From: Micromonospora saelicesensis
GTDB taxonomy: Bacteria > Actinomycetota > Actinomycetes > Mycobacteriales > Micromonosporaceae
DNA length: 64,000 bases
Assembly: GCF_900091575.1 (NCBI RefSeq)
Contig: NZ_FMCR01000002.1
Location: forward strand, 527,760-591,759
Direction of reading: 5' to 3'
Shown here: positions 42,965 to 52,363 of the stretch, piece by piece
Position numbering within the stretch: position 1 is the stretch's first letter
How the letters are laid out: every line of letters begins with the position of its first letter
Program-made: the position numbers and the translations under genes
The notes under the pieces: model-generated
What the model was told of the DNA's origin: nothing
The model's database searches: none
What the model saw: only the letters and a program-made list of their open reading frames with translations

Positions 42965-43519
42965 TCAGGAGGTCACCTTCGGCGCGTACGAGGCGACGAT
43001 CACGCCGCTCTTGTGCACCCGGGTGTCGACCAGGTCGAACGACGCCTTGACGTCGGTCAGCGGCGCGGTGAGGCTGGGGCCGCCCTCCAGCACCGGGTGG
43101 ATCCAGAACCGGACCTCGTCCACCAGGCCCGCCCGGATCAGCTGGGCGGTGACCGAGCCGAAGCCGTACTGGATGATGTTCTTGCCCGGCTGGGCCTTGA
43201 GCGCGGTGACCGCCTCGACCAGATCGCCCTGGAGCACCTCCGTGTTGTTCCAGGTGGGGTTGGTCAGGGTGGTCGAGGCGACGTACTTCTTGACGTTGTT
43301 GAAGTACGCGGCGCCCGTGGTCGGGTCGCTCTCATCCATGTTCGGCCAGACGGAGGAAAAGCCGTCGTAGGTGGCCCGGCCCATCAGCATCGCGTCGGCC
43401 GCCTCGGTCTGCGCCCCGGCCAGGCTGGCGGCCTCCTCGTCGAAGTACGGCATGGTCCACATCGGGTTGTCGATGACGCCGTCGAGGGTGATGTAGGTCG
43501 AGTTGACGAGCTTGCGCAT
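42965..43519 (-). CDS. dihydrofolate reductase-fold protein (RibD C-terminal domain family)
   Basis: A 184-residue RibD_C/DHFR-fold protein: VNSTYITLDGVIDNP, ADAMLMGRATYDGF and IIQYGFGSVTAQLIRAGLVDEVRFWIHP (quoted part: GSVTAQLIRAGLVDE) are typical. Stand-alone members probably use NADPH to reduce an unknown small molecule. ATG 43519 has GGAG upstream; the longer frame lacks one. Convergent with the AfsR-like gene, 7 bases apart. It is distantly similar to the protein at 53822-54424. Confidence 0.85.
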   Translation of the reverse strand: MRKLVNSTYITLDGVIDNPMWTMPYFDEEAASLAGAQTEAADAMLMGRATYDGFSSVWPNMDESDPTTGAAYFNNVKKYVASTTLTNPTWNNTEVLQGDLVEAVTALKAQPGKNIIQYGFGSVTAQLIRAGLVDEVRFWIHPVLEGGPSLTAPLTDVKASFDLVDTRVHKSGVIVASYAPKVTS

Positions 43520-43580
43520 CGGGATCTCCTGGGTGTTTGTCGTGCTCTCCGGTGACACCCAGAACTCTGCCGGAGCCCGC

Positions 43581-44159
43581 TTACGATTCGCTTTCGATGC
43601 TCTTACCCGCGTCGTCGGCCGGGCCCTGCGCCGGGTCGGTCAACGGGATCGGCAGCGCCTGCGGGGTCACCGTGCCGCCGCCGGTCGAATGGGCCGGGGC
43701 GGGGCGGTCACCGCCGCGGCTGTGCAGCCGTCCGCGCCCGGCCGGACCGGCCCGCCGGGTCACCTCGACGGTCACCATCCGCACCGGCGGTGGCGGCGCG
43801 GTGAAACGCCCGACGCCCCACCGCACCCAGATCGGGATCCGGCCGGCGTCCGCCTCCGCGCGCAACTTCTGCACCGTACGGGCCCGGTCGGTGTGGTCGA
43901 CCTCCACCACGACGGGCGGACCGTCCGGACGGGCACACGCCACGTCGAGCACCGAGTGCCGCTGCTCCAGCGGTGGTGGCAACGGCAGCACGCTGGGCGC
44001 GCGCCGGTAGACCCGCCAGCCCTGGGCCTCGGCCCACCGCACCACCGAGTCGATCACCCGCGCGGTGACCTCGTCGGTGTCCAGGTCGACGAAGGTCACC
44101 TCGGCCAGCCAGCGACCCAGGTCCGCGGCCAACCGCTCGTCCTGCGCCGCGACCTCCAC
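43581..44159 (-). CDS. possible PD-(D/E)XK nuclease-like protein
   Basis: A 192-residue protein whose first 120 residues carry a pattern reminiscent of PD-(D/E)XK nucleases: SVLDVACARPDGPPVVVEVD, then DRARTVQKLRAEADAGRIPIWVRWG. The last 70 residues are Arg/Gly/Pro-rich and probably disordered. GTG 44159 lies 17 bases after the S9 peptidase stop, so it may be the last gene of that operon. Catalytic identity is uncertain; no partner methylase or helicase is close by. Confidence 0.5.
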   Translation of the reverse strand: MEVAAQDERLAADLGRWLAEVTFVDLDTDEVTARVIDSVVRWAEAQGWRVYRRAPSVLPLPPPLEQRHSVLDVACARPDGPPVVVEVDHTDRARTVQKLRAEADAGRIPIWVRWGVGRFTAPPPPVRMVTVEVTRRAGPAGRGRLHSRGGDRPAPAHSTGGGTVTPQALPIPLTDPAQGPADDAGKSIESES

Positions 44160-44176
44160 CGGCGCAGGATAACGCC

Positions 44177-46024
44177 TCAGCGGGCGACGGTCGTCCTCGC
44201 GGCGAGGTGCCGGGTCAGCCAGCCGGTGGTGGCCGTACGGGCCGCCTCGGCGTTGGTCCGCGCCAGGAAGTCGTGCCCCTCCCCGGCGAGCACCAGGTGC
44301 CCGTGCGGCACACCGCGGTCGGCGAGGGCCTGGGCGACCTGCGCCGACTCGCCCGCCGGCACGTTGGTGTCGTTGGCGCCGTGGATCAGCAGCACCGGCA
44401 CGTCCAGCCGGTCGATGTGCGTCAGCGGGGAGAGGTCACGCAGCAGGTCGGCGTCCCGGTGCGGGTCGCCGTACTTGCTGACGGCGGCGGCGGCGATCCA
44501 CGGCTCGGTGCCGGCGAAGAAGGTCCGGAAGTCGGAGATGCCGCACTCGGCGACCCCGGCGGCGAACAGACCGGGGAAGTTCACCAGCACCGCGAGGGCC
44601 AGGTAACCGCCGTAGGAGCGGCCCAGAACGCCGAGCTGGCCCGGTCGGGCGACGCCGGCGTCGACGAGGAAGTCGGCGCAGGCCGCCACGTCGGCGATCG
44701 CACCGTAGCGGCCGGCGAGGTTGTCGGCGGCGACGAACGAACGGCCGAACCCGGACGACCCACGCACGTTGGGCGCGAAGACCGCGATGCCCTGCGCCAC
44801 CAGGGCCTGGAACAGCGGGTTGTAGCCGGGACGCTCCTGCGCCTCCGGGCCACCGTGCAGGCTGATCGCGGTCGGCCAGGGACCCGGCCCGGCCGGGCGG
44901 TAGAGCCAGCCGGAGAGCGGCAACCCGTCACGGGCCCGCAGGTCGACCAGTTGCGGCGCGACACCGGCATCGTCCGTACGCGGGGCACCGGTGTCCGGCC
45001 GCAGCGGGCGCGGCGCCCCGGTCGACGGGTCGACCAGCCAGACCTCCCGTGGTTGCACCGGCCCCTGGGCGGTGAGACAGAGCAGGTCACCGTCGGCGGC
45101 GAAGACGGCGTCGCCGAGCACCTCGCCCGGCGCGGTGACGGCCCGCTGCACACCGCTGGCGAAGTCGAGCAGGCTCAGCTCGCTGCGCCCGCCGTAGGTG
45201 TTCCACAGCAACGCGCCGCGCTGCCCGTCCGCGCTGGGCGTGACGTGTTCCAGCTCGGCGTCCGGTCGTCCGGCGAGCCGGGTCGGCGGCTGCTCCGGTC
45301 GGGTCAGGTCGACCCGTACCAGCGCGGCGAGTTCGGAGTACGCGTCGGTGCGGGCCAGCACGCCCGTGCCGTCCGGGCCGAACCAGCCCTGGTCGGTGCT
45401 GCCCCGCCCGGTGTCCGGGAACAGCCGCCGCCGAACGCCGGTGGCCACGTCGAGCACCTCCAGCCAGCGGGCGTTACGGGGGCCGCGGCGCAGCAGCGCG
45501 GTACCGGCGTCCGGGGTCACGTCCAGGAGGGTGAGCAGGTCGCCCTGGGCTAGCACCCGCCGGTGCCCGGTGGCCGCGTCGACCAGCACTGCCTGCCCGT
45601 GCTCGTCGGTCTCGGTCACCGCCAGTACCGCGCCGTGAGGCAGCCAGCCGGCCAGCGCGGCGCTGCGGCGACCGAACCCGGCGACCTGGTGGCGTCGCGT
45701 GCCGTCCGGGCGCAGCACCCACAGCTCGGTGCGGGGCGCGCCGCCGGGGGCGACGACACAGGCCAGCCACTGGCCGTCCGGGGACCAGCTCAGCGCGAGG
45801 ACCGGCTCGTCACCGACGGGCAGCGCGACGGGCGCACCCGCGTCGACCTGGCAGACCCAGACGCCGGGCGTGCCGGCCCGGTCGGAGAGGAACGCCACCC
45901 GGCGGCCGTCGGGGGACGGCGCGGGGGCGAAGTCCTCGCTGATCGGCGCCGGCGGTGACACCGGCCGGTGGCTCGCGGGTCGGGGCCGCCGGGTGGTGCG
46001 CGGCGGCTCAATCCGTACGCTCAT
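44177..46024 (-). CDS. S9 family prolyl oligopeptidase
   Basis: A 615-residue serine peptidase: an N-terminal beta-propeller (WD40-like PD40 repeats such as APSPDGRRVAFLSDRAG and LSWSPDGQWLACVV, to about residue 345) and a C-terminal alpha/beta hydrolase. The nucleophile is in GRSYGGY, the Asp in HGANDTNVP and the His in AGEGHDF. No signal peptide, so cytosolic. It begins on the base after the asnB-like stop codon (TAGATG), showing tight coupling. Such enzymes clip short peptides, so it may recycle or process a product of the two synthetase-like genes upstream. Confidence 0.88.
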   Translation of the reverse strand: MSVRIEPPRTTRRPRPASHRPVSPPAPISEDFAPAPSPDGRRVAFLSDRAGTPGVWVCQVDAGAPVALPVGDEPVLALSWSPDGQWLACVVAPGGAPRTELWVLRPDGTRRHQVAGFGRRSAALAGWLPHGAVLAVTETDEHGQAVLVDAATGHRRVLAQGDLLTLLDVTPDAGTALLRRGPRNARWLEVLDVATGVRRRLFPDTGRGSTDQGWFGPDGTGVLARTDAYSELAALVRVDLTRPEQPPTRLAGRPDAELEHVTPSADGQRGALLWNTYGGRSELSLLDFASGVQRAVTAPGEVLGDAVFAADGDLLCLTAQGPVQPREVWLVDPSTGAPRPLRPDTGAPRTDDAGVAPQLVDLRARDGLPLSGWLYRPAGPGPWPTAISLHGGPEAQERPGYNPLFQALVAQGIAVFAPNVRGSSGFGRSFVAADNLAGRYGAIADVAACADFLVDAGVARPGQLGVLGRSYGGYLALAVLVNFPGLFAAGVAECGISDFRTFFAGTEPWIAAAAVSKYGDPHRDADLLRDLSPLTHIDRLDVPVLLIHGANDTNVPAGESAQVAQALADRGVPHGHLVLAGEGHDFLARTNAEAARTATTGWLTRHLAARTTVAR

Positions 46025-47803
46025 CTAAACCCCGATCCGCTGCAACCAGAGCTCCAGCAGCCCGAGCTGCCAGAGCGCGTTGGAGCCCAGCGTGGTCCGC
46101 CGGGCGTTCGGCGCGTCCAGCAACTCCTCCAGGTAGTCCTTGCGGAACAGGCCCCGCTCGCGCGCCGGTCGGGCGGTCAGCGCGTCCCGCACGTCGTCGA
46201 GCAGCGGGCCGGAGAGGTGCCGGATGGCGGGCACCGGGAAGTAGCCCTTCGGCCGGTCGATCACCTCGTCCGGGACGATGCCCCGGCTCGCCGCCTTCAG
46301 CACCCCCTTGCCGCCCTGCGCCAGCTTCATGGCCGGTGGGCAGGCGGCGGCCAGCTCGACGACCTCGTGGTCGAGGAACGGCACGCGGGCCTCCAGCCCC
46401 CAGGCCATCGTCATGTTGTCGACCCGCTTGACCGGGTCGTCGACCAGCATCACCAGGCTGTCCAGGCGCAGCGCCGCGTCCAGCGCGGTGTCCGCGCCGG
46501 GCGCGCCGAAGTGCGCGGCGACGAACTCCAGGCTCGCGTCGTGGTCGAGCATCCACTCGGGCGCCAGGTGCCCGCCGAGCGCGTCGTGGCGACGATCGAA
46601 GAACACCCGGGCGTACGCCTCGACGGCGTCCGCGCGGGCCACGTTGGCCATCGGCGGGTACCAGTCGTATCCGGCCAGGATCTCGTCGGCGCCCTGCCCG
46701 GACTGCACCACCGTGATCCGCTGCGAGACCTCCTCGGAGAGCAGGTGGAACGCGACGCAGTCGTGGCTGACCATCGGCTCGCTCATCGCCGCGATGGCCT
46801 GGTGCACGGCGGGAACGAACCGCTTCGCGCCGATGCGGATCTGCTGGTGATCGGTGTCGAAGTGGCGGGCGACCAGGTCGGAGTAGTGGAACTCGTCGCC
46901 GCTCTCCCCCGCCGCCGCCTCGAAGCCGATGCTGAAGGTGGCCAGGCCCGTCTGCCCCTGCTCGGCCAGCAGGGCGACGATCAGGCTGGAGTCGAGACCG
47001 CCGGAGAGCAGCACGCCGACCGGCACGTCGGCGACCATCCGCCGTCGTACGGCGGTGCGCATCGCCGCCATGAGCCGTTCCTGCCACTCGTCGGCGGACA
47101 TGGCCGGGACGGCGGCCCGGTTGAACTCCGGCCGCCAGTAGGTGGTGTCGGTGCTCCGGCCATCCGCGGTGATCACCCGCACGGTGGCCGGCGGCAACTT
47201 GCGGACCCCGGCGAGGATGGTGCGCGGCGGCGGCACCACGGAGTGGAAGCTCATGTAGTGGTGCAGCGCCACCGGGTCGAGGTCGGTGTCCACGTCACCG
47301 GCGGCGAGCAACGCCGGCAGGGTCGAGGCGAAACGCACCCGGCCCGGCCCGTCGGCCAGGTAGAGCGGTTTGATGCCGAGCCGGTCCCGGGCCAGCACCA
47401 GGGTGTGCGTGGCCAGCTCGACCAGGGCGAACGCGAACATCCCGTAGAACCGCTCGACGCAGGCCGTCCCCCACCGGTGGTACGCCTTGAGGATCACCTC
47501 GGTGTCCGAGGTGGAGCGGAAGGAGTAACCGGCGGCGGTCAGCTCGTCGCGCAGCTCCCGGTAGTTGTAGATGCAGCCGTTGAAGACCACGGCCAGACCC
47601 AGCTCGAGGTCGACCATCGGCTGGGCGCCCGCATCGGACAGATCGATGATGCGCAGCCGACGGTGCACCAGGGCCACCGGCCCCTGCTGCCACCGACCCT
47701 CGCCGTCCGGGCCCCGGGAGGCCAGGGCGGGGAGCATCCGCTCGACGGCGGCCAGGTCCGGTGGCGCCCCGTCGAGGCGGAACTCGCCTCCGATACCGCA
47801 CAT
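46025..47803 (-). CDS. AsnB-like glutamine-dependent amidotransferase
   Basis: A 592-residue class II amidotransferase fused to an asparagine-synthetase-type synthase. Starting at ATG 47803 puts the catalytic Cys at position 2 (MCGIGGEF), as required for N-terminal processing; a start nine bases earlier would bury it. Glutaminase motifs include RGPDGEGRW and FNGCIYNYRELR; the ATP pyrophosphatase P-loop is LLSGGLDSS. It resembles the subgroup that amidates small peptides (for example in N-acetylglutaminylglutamine amide synthesis) more than housekeeping AsnB, given its synthetase and peptidase neighbours. Substrate is inferred only. Confidence 0.82.
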   Translation of the reverse strand: MCGIGGEFRLDGAPPDLAAVERMLPALASRGPDGEGRWQQGPVALVHRRLRIIDLSDAGAQPMVDLELGLAVVFNGCIYNYRELRDELTAAGYSFRSTSDTEVILKAYHRWGTACVERFYGMFAFALVELATHTLVLARDRLGIKPLYLADGPGRVRFASTLPALLAAGDVDTDLDPVALHHYMSFHSVVPPPRTILAGVRKLPPATVRVITADGRSTDTTYWRPEFNRAAVPAMSADEWQERLMAAMRTAVRRRMVADVPVGVLLSGGLDSSLIVALLAEQGQTGLATFSIGFEAAAGESGDEFHYSDLVARHFDTDHQQIRIGAKRFVPAVHQAIAAMSEPMVSHDCVAFHLLSEEVSQRITVVQSGQGADEILAGYDWYPPMANVARADAVEAYARVFFDRRHDALGGHLAPEWMLDHDASLEFVAAHFGAPGADTALDAALRLDSLVMLVDDPVKRVDNMTMAWGLEARVPFLDHEVVELAAACPPAMKLAQGGKGVLKAASRGIVPDEVIDRPKGYFPVPAIRHLSGPLLDDVRDALTARPARERGLFRKDYLEELLDAPNARRTTLGSNALWQLGLLELWLQRIGV

Positions 47804-47902
47804 GGCACACACCTTTCATCGGCTGGATCCGCTGGGGGCCGCTGACCGGTCCAGGCTTGGCGGGCCGGGTTGCGTCCCGATGACGGGTGGGTCAAGCGTC
47901 GG

Positions 47903-50572
47903 TTACGCCGACGGTTCGTCGGCTCCACCGAGCAGCCAGGTGTCCTTCGACCCACCGCCGCGCGACGAGTTCACGATCATGCTGCCGGCCGGCGCCACCC
48001 GGGTCAGCGCCACCGGCGCGACCTCGGCGGTGTCGCCGAGGAACACGAACGCCCGCAGGTCGACGTGGCGGGGAGCCAGCGCCGCGCCGTCGAAGACCGG
48101 GTGGGTGGTCAGCGCGATCATCTCCTGGGCGATCCACCGGTGCGGGGCCGCGAGGATCTGCTCCCGGACCGCGTCCAACTCCTCCGCCTCGGCGCGGGGG
48201 CCGATCACCACACGGTCGCCGCCGTACCCATCGACCGGCTTGAGCACGAGCTCGTCGAGCCGACCCAGCACCTCGGCCCGCTGCTCGGGCAGCCCACACA
48301 GGTACGTCGGCACGTCCCCGAGCAACGGCTTCTCGCCCAGGTAGTACTCGATCAGCCGGGGCACGTACGCGTACAGCGCCTTGTCGTCACCGACACCGTT
48401 GCCCAGCGCGTTGGCCAGCGTGAGCCGCCCGGCGTGCACGGCGGCGAGCAGCGGCCAGCCCAGCGGCACCCCGTCCGCGCCGGGCGCGTGCAGCAGCGCC
48501 TCCTCGTCCATCCGCAGGTAGATCACGTCGACCTCGCGGCGGCAGCCCTCGCGGACCAGGCGGACCCGACCCTCCTCCACCAGCAGGTCGCTGGTCTCGG
48601 TCAGCGGCACACCCATCTCGTCGGCGAGCAGCCGATGCTCGAACCACGCCGGATCACCGGGGCCGCTGCTGAGCACCACCACGGCGGGGTCGTCGGCCGC
48701 GGCGGGCGCGGCGGCGACCAGCGCCCGGTACAGCATCGCCGGCGTCTCGTCGGCGGGCAGCAGATCCTCCGGCACCGGCAGCTCCGGCAGCACCGCCCGG
48801 GTCAGCCGCCGGTTCTGCACCGCGTAGCCGATCCCGGAGGGCACCCGCAGGTTGTCCTCCAGCACGTACCAGCCGCCGTCCGGGTCCCGGACGAGGTCGG
48901 TGCCGGACACCTGGGCGCGGGTGCCCCGCCGGCCCATCAGCGCCCCGGTCGGGCGCAGCCCCGGTGAGGACTCCACCACCCACGCCGGCACCACGCCGTC
49001 GGCCACCACGGCCCGGTCGGCGTAGACGTCGCACAGGAACGCGTCGAGGGCGCGGGCGCGCTGCACCAGGCCGGTACGCAGGGTCCGCCAGTCGGCGGCG
49101 GGCACCACCCGGGGCACCAGGTCGACCGGGAAGAGCCGGGTGCTCGCCTCGCCGGCCACGCTGAACGTCACGCCCCGGGCCCGCTGCTCCTCGTCCCGGT
49201 CGTGTTCGCGTTGACGCAGGACCCCGGCGCCGAGTTGGCGCAGGGCCGCGAGCATCGGGGCGTACGCCGGTTGCGGTTCGGCCGGTCCGAAGACCTCGTC
49301 GCCGGCGTCGGCGTACGTGGGCAGCGCCGGCGGTGTCGGCGCACCCGGCAGCGGCCCGCGGACCCGGCCCCGGGTCTCGTCGAGCAGCAGGTCGACCACG
49401 TCGGCCAACCGGCCCCGTCGCTCGTACGCCCGCCGCTGCCGGGCGGCGGAGGTGCCACGTTCCAGCGCGTACCGGGTCAGCTCGCTGACCTGCTCCCAGT
49501 CCCCGGTCGCCTCCAACTGTGGGCGCAGGTCGGTCACCATGCGGCGGACCGCCTGGGCGGCCGGCACCGGTCGGGCCGACCGGGGCAGGTCGAGCAGGTC
49601 ACCTTCCAACCCGGAGCGGGCGGCCCGCCACACGGCGGCGCGCAGCACCGGTGGTCGTACGGCAGTGCGCTCCACCCCGGCGCGCAGGGCGGCGACCTCC
49701 CGTCGGACGAGCGCCCGGAACAGACCGGTGAGCAGGACGATGGTCTCCACGTCGGCGTTGGCGTCGGTGATCCGCAGCTCCACCGTGGGCACGTGCGCCG
49801 ACGGCCGGACGTCGAAATAGATCATGGCGGGGTCGGTGATGGTCTCGGAGGAGATCAGCTCGGCGACCAGCGCCTCGTGGTCCGCGGCGTTGGTCACCTC
49901 GCCCGGGTCACCGGCGGTGGGCCAGCGTTGCCAGACCAGGGACCGGACGCTGGCGTAGCCGCTGTCCTGGCCCATCCAGTACGGCGAGCTGGTGGAGAGG
50001 GCGAGCAGCACCGGCAGCCACGGCTGGACCCGGCGGGTGACCGCCACCGCCAGGTCCCGGTCGGAGACGCCGACGTGCACCTGCGCGCCGCAGATCAACT
50101 GCTCCCGGGCGAGCAGCTGGTACTCGTCGAGCATCCGCCGGTAGCGGGAGGTGGGGGTGACACTCGGGTCGCCGTCGGCGCGCAGCGGCACCGTACCGGC
50201 CGCCACGATGCCCAGACCGGCACGGTCGGCGACCTGGACGGCCGCCTGACGCAGCCGGGTCAGCTCGGCGCGAATCTCGTCCAGGGTGCGGCAGACCGCG
50301 GTGTTGGTCTCCACCACGCTGCGGTGCAGCTCGGCGGTGAACGAGGCCGCCGGCAACCGGTCGAGCAACTCCCCGGCGCGGGGCACCAACTCCCGGGTGT
50401 GCAGGTCGACGACGTGGAACTCCTCCTCCACCCCGATCGTGGCCAGGTCCGCCGGGTCGCCGTCGTCCAGCGACAGGACCGGATTCGTACGGGGAGCGGG
50501 CAGCATCCGGCCGTTGCCGGACCGGCCCACCGGCCCGTCGTACGTCGGCGCGTTCGTGGTGTTGTCGGCCAT
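47903..50572 (-). CDS. carboxylate-amine ligase (GCS2/YbdK) fused to a circularly permuted ATP-grasp domain
   Basis: An 889-residue fusion. Residues 35-400 match glutamate-cysteine ligase family 2 (IGVEEEFHVVDLHTRELVP, AELHRSVVETNT, ICGAQVHVGVSD). Residues about 440-880 match the circularly permuted type 2 ATP-grasp domain (YVLEDNLRVPSGIGYAVQNR, EVDVIYLRMDEEALLH, LKPVDGYGGDRVVIGP, WIAQEMIALTTHPV). Both halves are peptide-bond forming, so this single protein could make a two-step peptide or amino acid conjugate. ATG 50572 has a GGGGTG upstream. It heads the four-gene operon running to 43581. Confidence 0.85.
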   Translation of the reverse strand: MADNTTNAPTYDGPVGRSGNGRMLPAPRTNPVLSLDDGDPADLATIGVEEEFHVVDLHTRELVPRAGELLDRLPAASFTAELHRSVVETNTAVCRTLDEIRAELTRLRQAAVQVADRAGLGIVAAGTVPLRADGDPSVTPTSRYRRMLDEYQLLAREQLICGAQVHVGVSDRDLAVAVTRRVQPWLPVLLALSTSSPYWMGQDSGYASVRSLVWQRWPTAGDPGEVTNAADHEALVAELISSETITDPAMIYFDVRPSAHVPTVELRITDANADVETIVLLTGLFRALVRREVAALRAGVERTAVRPPVLRAAVWRAARSGLEGDLLDLPRSARPVPAAQAVRRMVTDLRPQLEATGDWEQVSELTRYALERGTSAARQRRAYERRGRLADVVDLLLDETRGRVRGPLPGAPTPPALPTYADAGDEVFGPAEPQPAYAPMLAALRQLGAGVLRQREHDRDEEQRARGVTFSVAGEASTRLFPVDLVPRVVPAADWRTLRTGLVQRARALDAFLCDVYADRAVVADGVVPAWVVESSPGLRPTGALMGRRGTRAQVSGTDLVRDPDGGWYVLEDNLRVPSGIGYAVQNRRLTRAVLPELPVPEDLLPADETPAMLYRALVAAAPAAADDPAVVVLSSGPGDPAWFEHRLLADEMGVPLTETSDLLVEEGRVRLVREGCRREVDVIYLRMDEEALLHAPGADGVPLGWPLLAAVHAGRLTLANALGNGVGDDKALYAYVPRLIEYYLGEKPLLGDVPTYLCGLPEQRAEVLGRLDELVLKPVDGYGGDRVVIGPRAEAEELDAVREQILAAPHRWIAQEMIALTTHPVFDGAALAPRHVDLRAFVFLGDTAEVAPVALTRVAPAGSMIVNSSRGGGSKDTWLLGGADEPSA

Positions 50573-50684
50573 GGTCACCCCGGTTCGCGTGTCGGTGGTC
50601 TGGCTGTCCGACGAGCGTTCCCAGGGTTGGTACCGGGGGTGTTTCCGGCGCGTTAAGGTGACGCGCCCGTTCTGTCCGGGCTGC

Positions 50685-51251
50685 TCAGCGACTCGCAGCC
50701 CGGTACTCGATGGACGCGGCGACCCGGTTGGCGGTGGCGGCGCCGAGTTCGCGTTCCGTGAGCCACAGACCCAGATCGAGGCCGGCCGAGAGCGCGCCGG
50801 CGGTGACCCGGTCACCGTCGTCGACCACCCGCTCGTCGAGGACTGTGACGTCGTGGGCGCGCAATTCGTCGTACGCGTTGCGGTTGGTGGTCGCCCGCCG
50901 GCCGGTCAGCAGGCCGGCGGCAGCGAGTAACAGCGCACCGGTGCACACCGACGCCATCCATCGCGCCGCTGGCGCCAGCTCGGCCAGCTTCGCCGGCAGC
51001 ACACCACGCCGCGCCTGCGCCCAGGAACCCTCGGGGGCCCGGTTCAGCCATCCGCCACCCGGGACGACCACGCCGTCGGCCTGACTCAGCACCTCAGGAA
51101 CCTGGAGTTGGACACCACGCATGCTGGTGACCAGCCCCGATCGTTCGACGGCGACCAGCGCCACGTCGAAGCCGGCCATCGACAACACTTCGAATGGCCC
51201 GAAGACGTCCAGTTCGTCGAAGCCGTCGAACACCACGATCTCGATCCGCAT
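50685..51251 (-). CDS. DJ-1/PfpI family protein
   Basis: A 188-residue class I glutamine-amidotransferase-like protein of the DJ-1/PfpI superfamily. It starts IEIVVFDGFDELDVFGPFEV and has the nucleophile elbow SVCTGALLLAAAGLLTGRRA with the reactive Cys; the usual THW after it is replaced by TNRNAYDEL, so the catalytic His partner may differ. Possible activities are isonitrile hydratase-like or glyoxalase-like. ATG 51251 has AGGAG upstream. Divergent from a GlxA regulator 53 bases away. Confidence 0.82.
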   Translation of the reverse strand: MRIEIVVFDGFDELDVFGPFEVLSMAGFDVALVAVERSGLVTSMRGVQLQVPEVLSQADGVVVPGGGWLNRAPEGSWAQARRGVLPAKLAELAPAARWMASVCTGALLLAAAGLLTGRRATTNRNAYDELRAHDVTVLDERVVDDGDRVTAGALSAGLDLGLWLTERELGAATANRVAASIEYRAASR

Positions 51252-51304
51252 ACGGCCCAGGATCTCCTGCCGACCGGGCGGCGGCGAGTGGCATCCTTGC
51301 CACC

Positions 51305-52249
51305 ATGCGTAAGAAACCCGCCACGCATCGGGTCGCCGTCCTCGCCCTACCCACTGTCGTCGCCTTCGATCTGACCATCGCGACGCAGGTGTTCGGCCAC
51401 GAGGGTCACGGCCGGTACGCGATGACGGTGTGCGCACTGGACGGTGGTTCGGTCACCACCACCACGGACGGTCTGGAGCTGAGCGTCGCCGCGGCGCTTG
51501 ACGCGCTCGACGATGCCGACACGGTGATCGTGCCCGGATTCCGCCGCGGCCCGGCACCGCCGCGTGCTCTCGATGCGCTGCGGCTGGCCCACCGTCGTGG
51601 CGCCCGCATCGCGTCGATCTGCACCGGCGCCTTCGCGCTGGCCCAGGCCGGTCTGCTCGACGGTCGCCGCGCGACGACCCACTGGGCGCACGCCGACGCG
51701 CTCGCCGACGAGCACCCACTGGTGTTCGTGGACGCGAATGCGCTGTACGTCGACGAAGGCGAGGTGATCACCAGCGCCGGACTGGCCGCCGGTCTGGACA
51801 TGTGCCTCTACCTCGTCGGCCGCGACCACGGGCAGGCTGCCGCCATCCAACGGGCCCGCCACATGGTCACACCGCTGCACCGCGCCGGCGGTCAGGCGCA
51901 GTTCATCCCGGTCGGCGTTGCGGGTGAGGACGACGAGTTGGCCACGGTCACCGCTTGGGCGAGCAGCAACCTGCACCGCCCGATCACCGTCGCGGACCTT
52001 GCCCGACAGGGTGTGATGTCCAGCCGTACGCTGCACCGCACCTTTCAGAGTCGGTTCCGGATGAGCCCACGAGCGTGGCTGATCCAGCAACGGCTGCGCG
52101 CCGCCTGCACCCTGCTCGAGAACGGCGGGATCACCATCGACGAGGTCGCACGGCGCACCGGCCTGGGCACGGCGACCAACCTCCGTGCGCACTTCCAACG
52201 GGCCTTCGCCACCACCCCGACCGCGTACCGCCGGGCTTTCACACAGTGA
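51305..52249 (+). CDS. GlxA-family AraC-type transcriptional regulator
   Basis: A 314-residue regulator: an N-terminal DJ-1/PfpI-like domain (to about 190; SICTGAFALAQAGLLDGRRATTHW keeps the Cys and His; shorter quote SICTGAFALAQAGLLDGR) and a C-terminal AraC HTH pair (ITVADLARQGVMSSRTLHR, IDEVARRTGLGTATNLRAHF). The ATG at 51305 follows CATCCT seven bases upstream. Being divergent from the stand-alone DJ-1 gene, it most likely regulates that gene in response to a small metabolite. Confidence 0.87.
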   Translation: MRKKPATHRVAVLALPTVVAFDLTIATQVFGHEGHGRYAMTVCALDGGSVTTTTDGLELSVAAALDALDDADTVIVPGFRRGPAPPRALDALRLAHRRGARIASICTGAFALAQAGLLDGRRATTHWAHADALADEHPLVFVDANALYVDEGEVITSAGLAAGLDMCLYLVGRDHGQAAAIQRARHMVTPLHRAGGQAQFIPVGVAGEDDELATVTAWASSNLHRPITVADLARQGVMSSRTLHRTFQSRFRMSPRAWLIQQRLRAACTLLENGGITIDEVARRTGLGTATNLRAHFQRAFATTPTAYRRAFTQ

Positions 52250-52281
52250 CCCCCTCGACGGTGGTCGTGGTGGCGGTCGGC

Positions 52282-52320
52282 GATGTCGGGGTGTCCCGCC
52301 GGCCTGGACACCCCGACATC
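52282..52320. terminator. bidirectional terminator hairpin
   Basis: GATGTCGGGGTGTCC (52282-52296) and its exact complement (52306-52320) make a 15-bp stem with a 9-base loop between the convergent GlxA and cellulase genes. Confidence 0.75.
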
Positions 52321-52363
52321 AGCAGTCTCGATTCGATCAATCACGGTCAAGGAGCGGCCGGGA

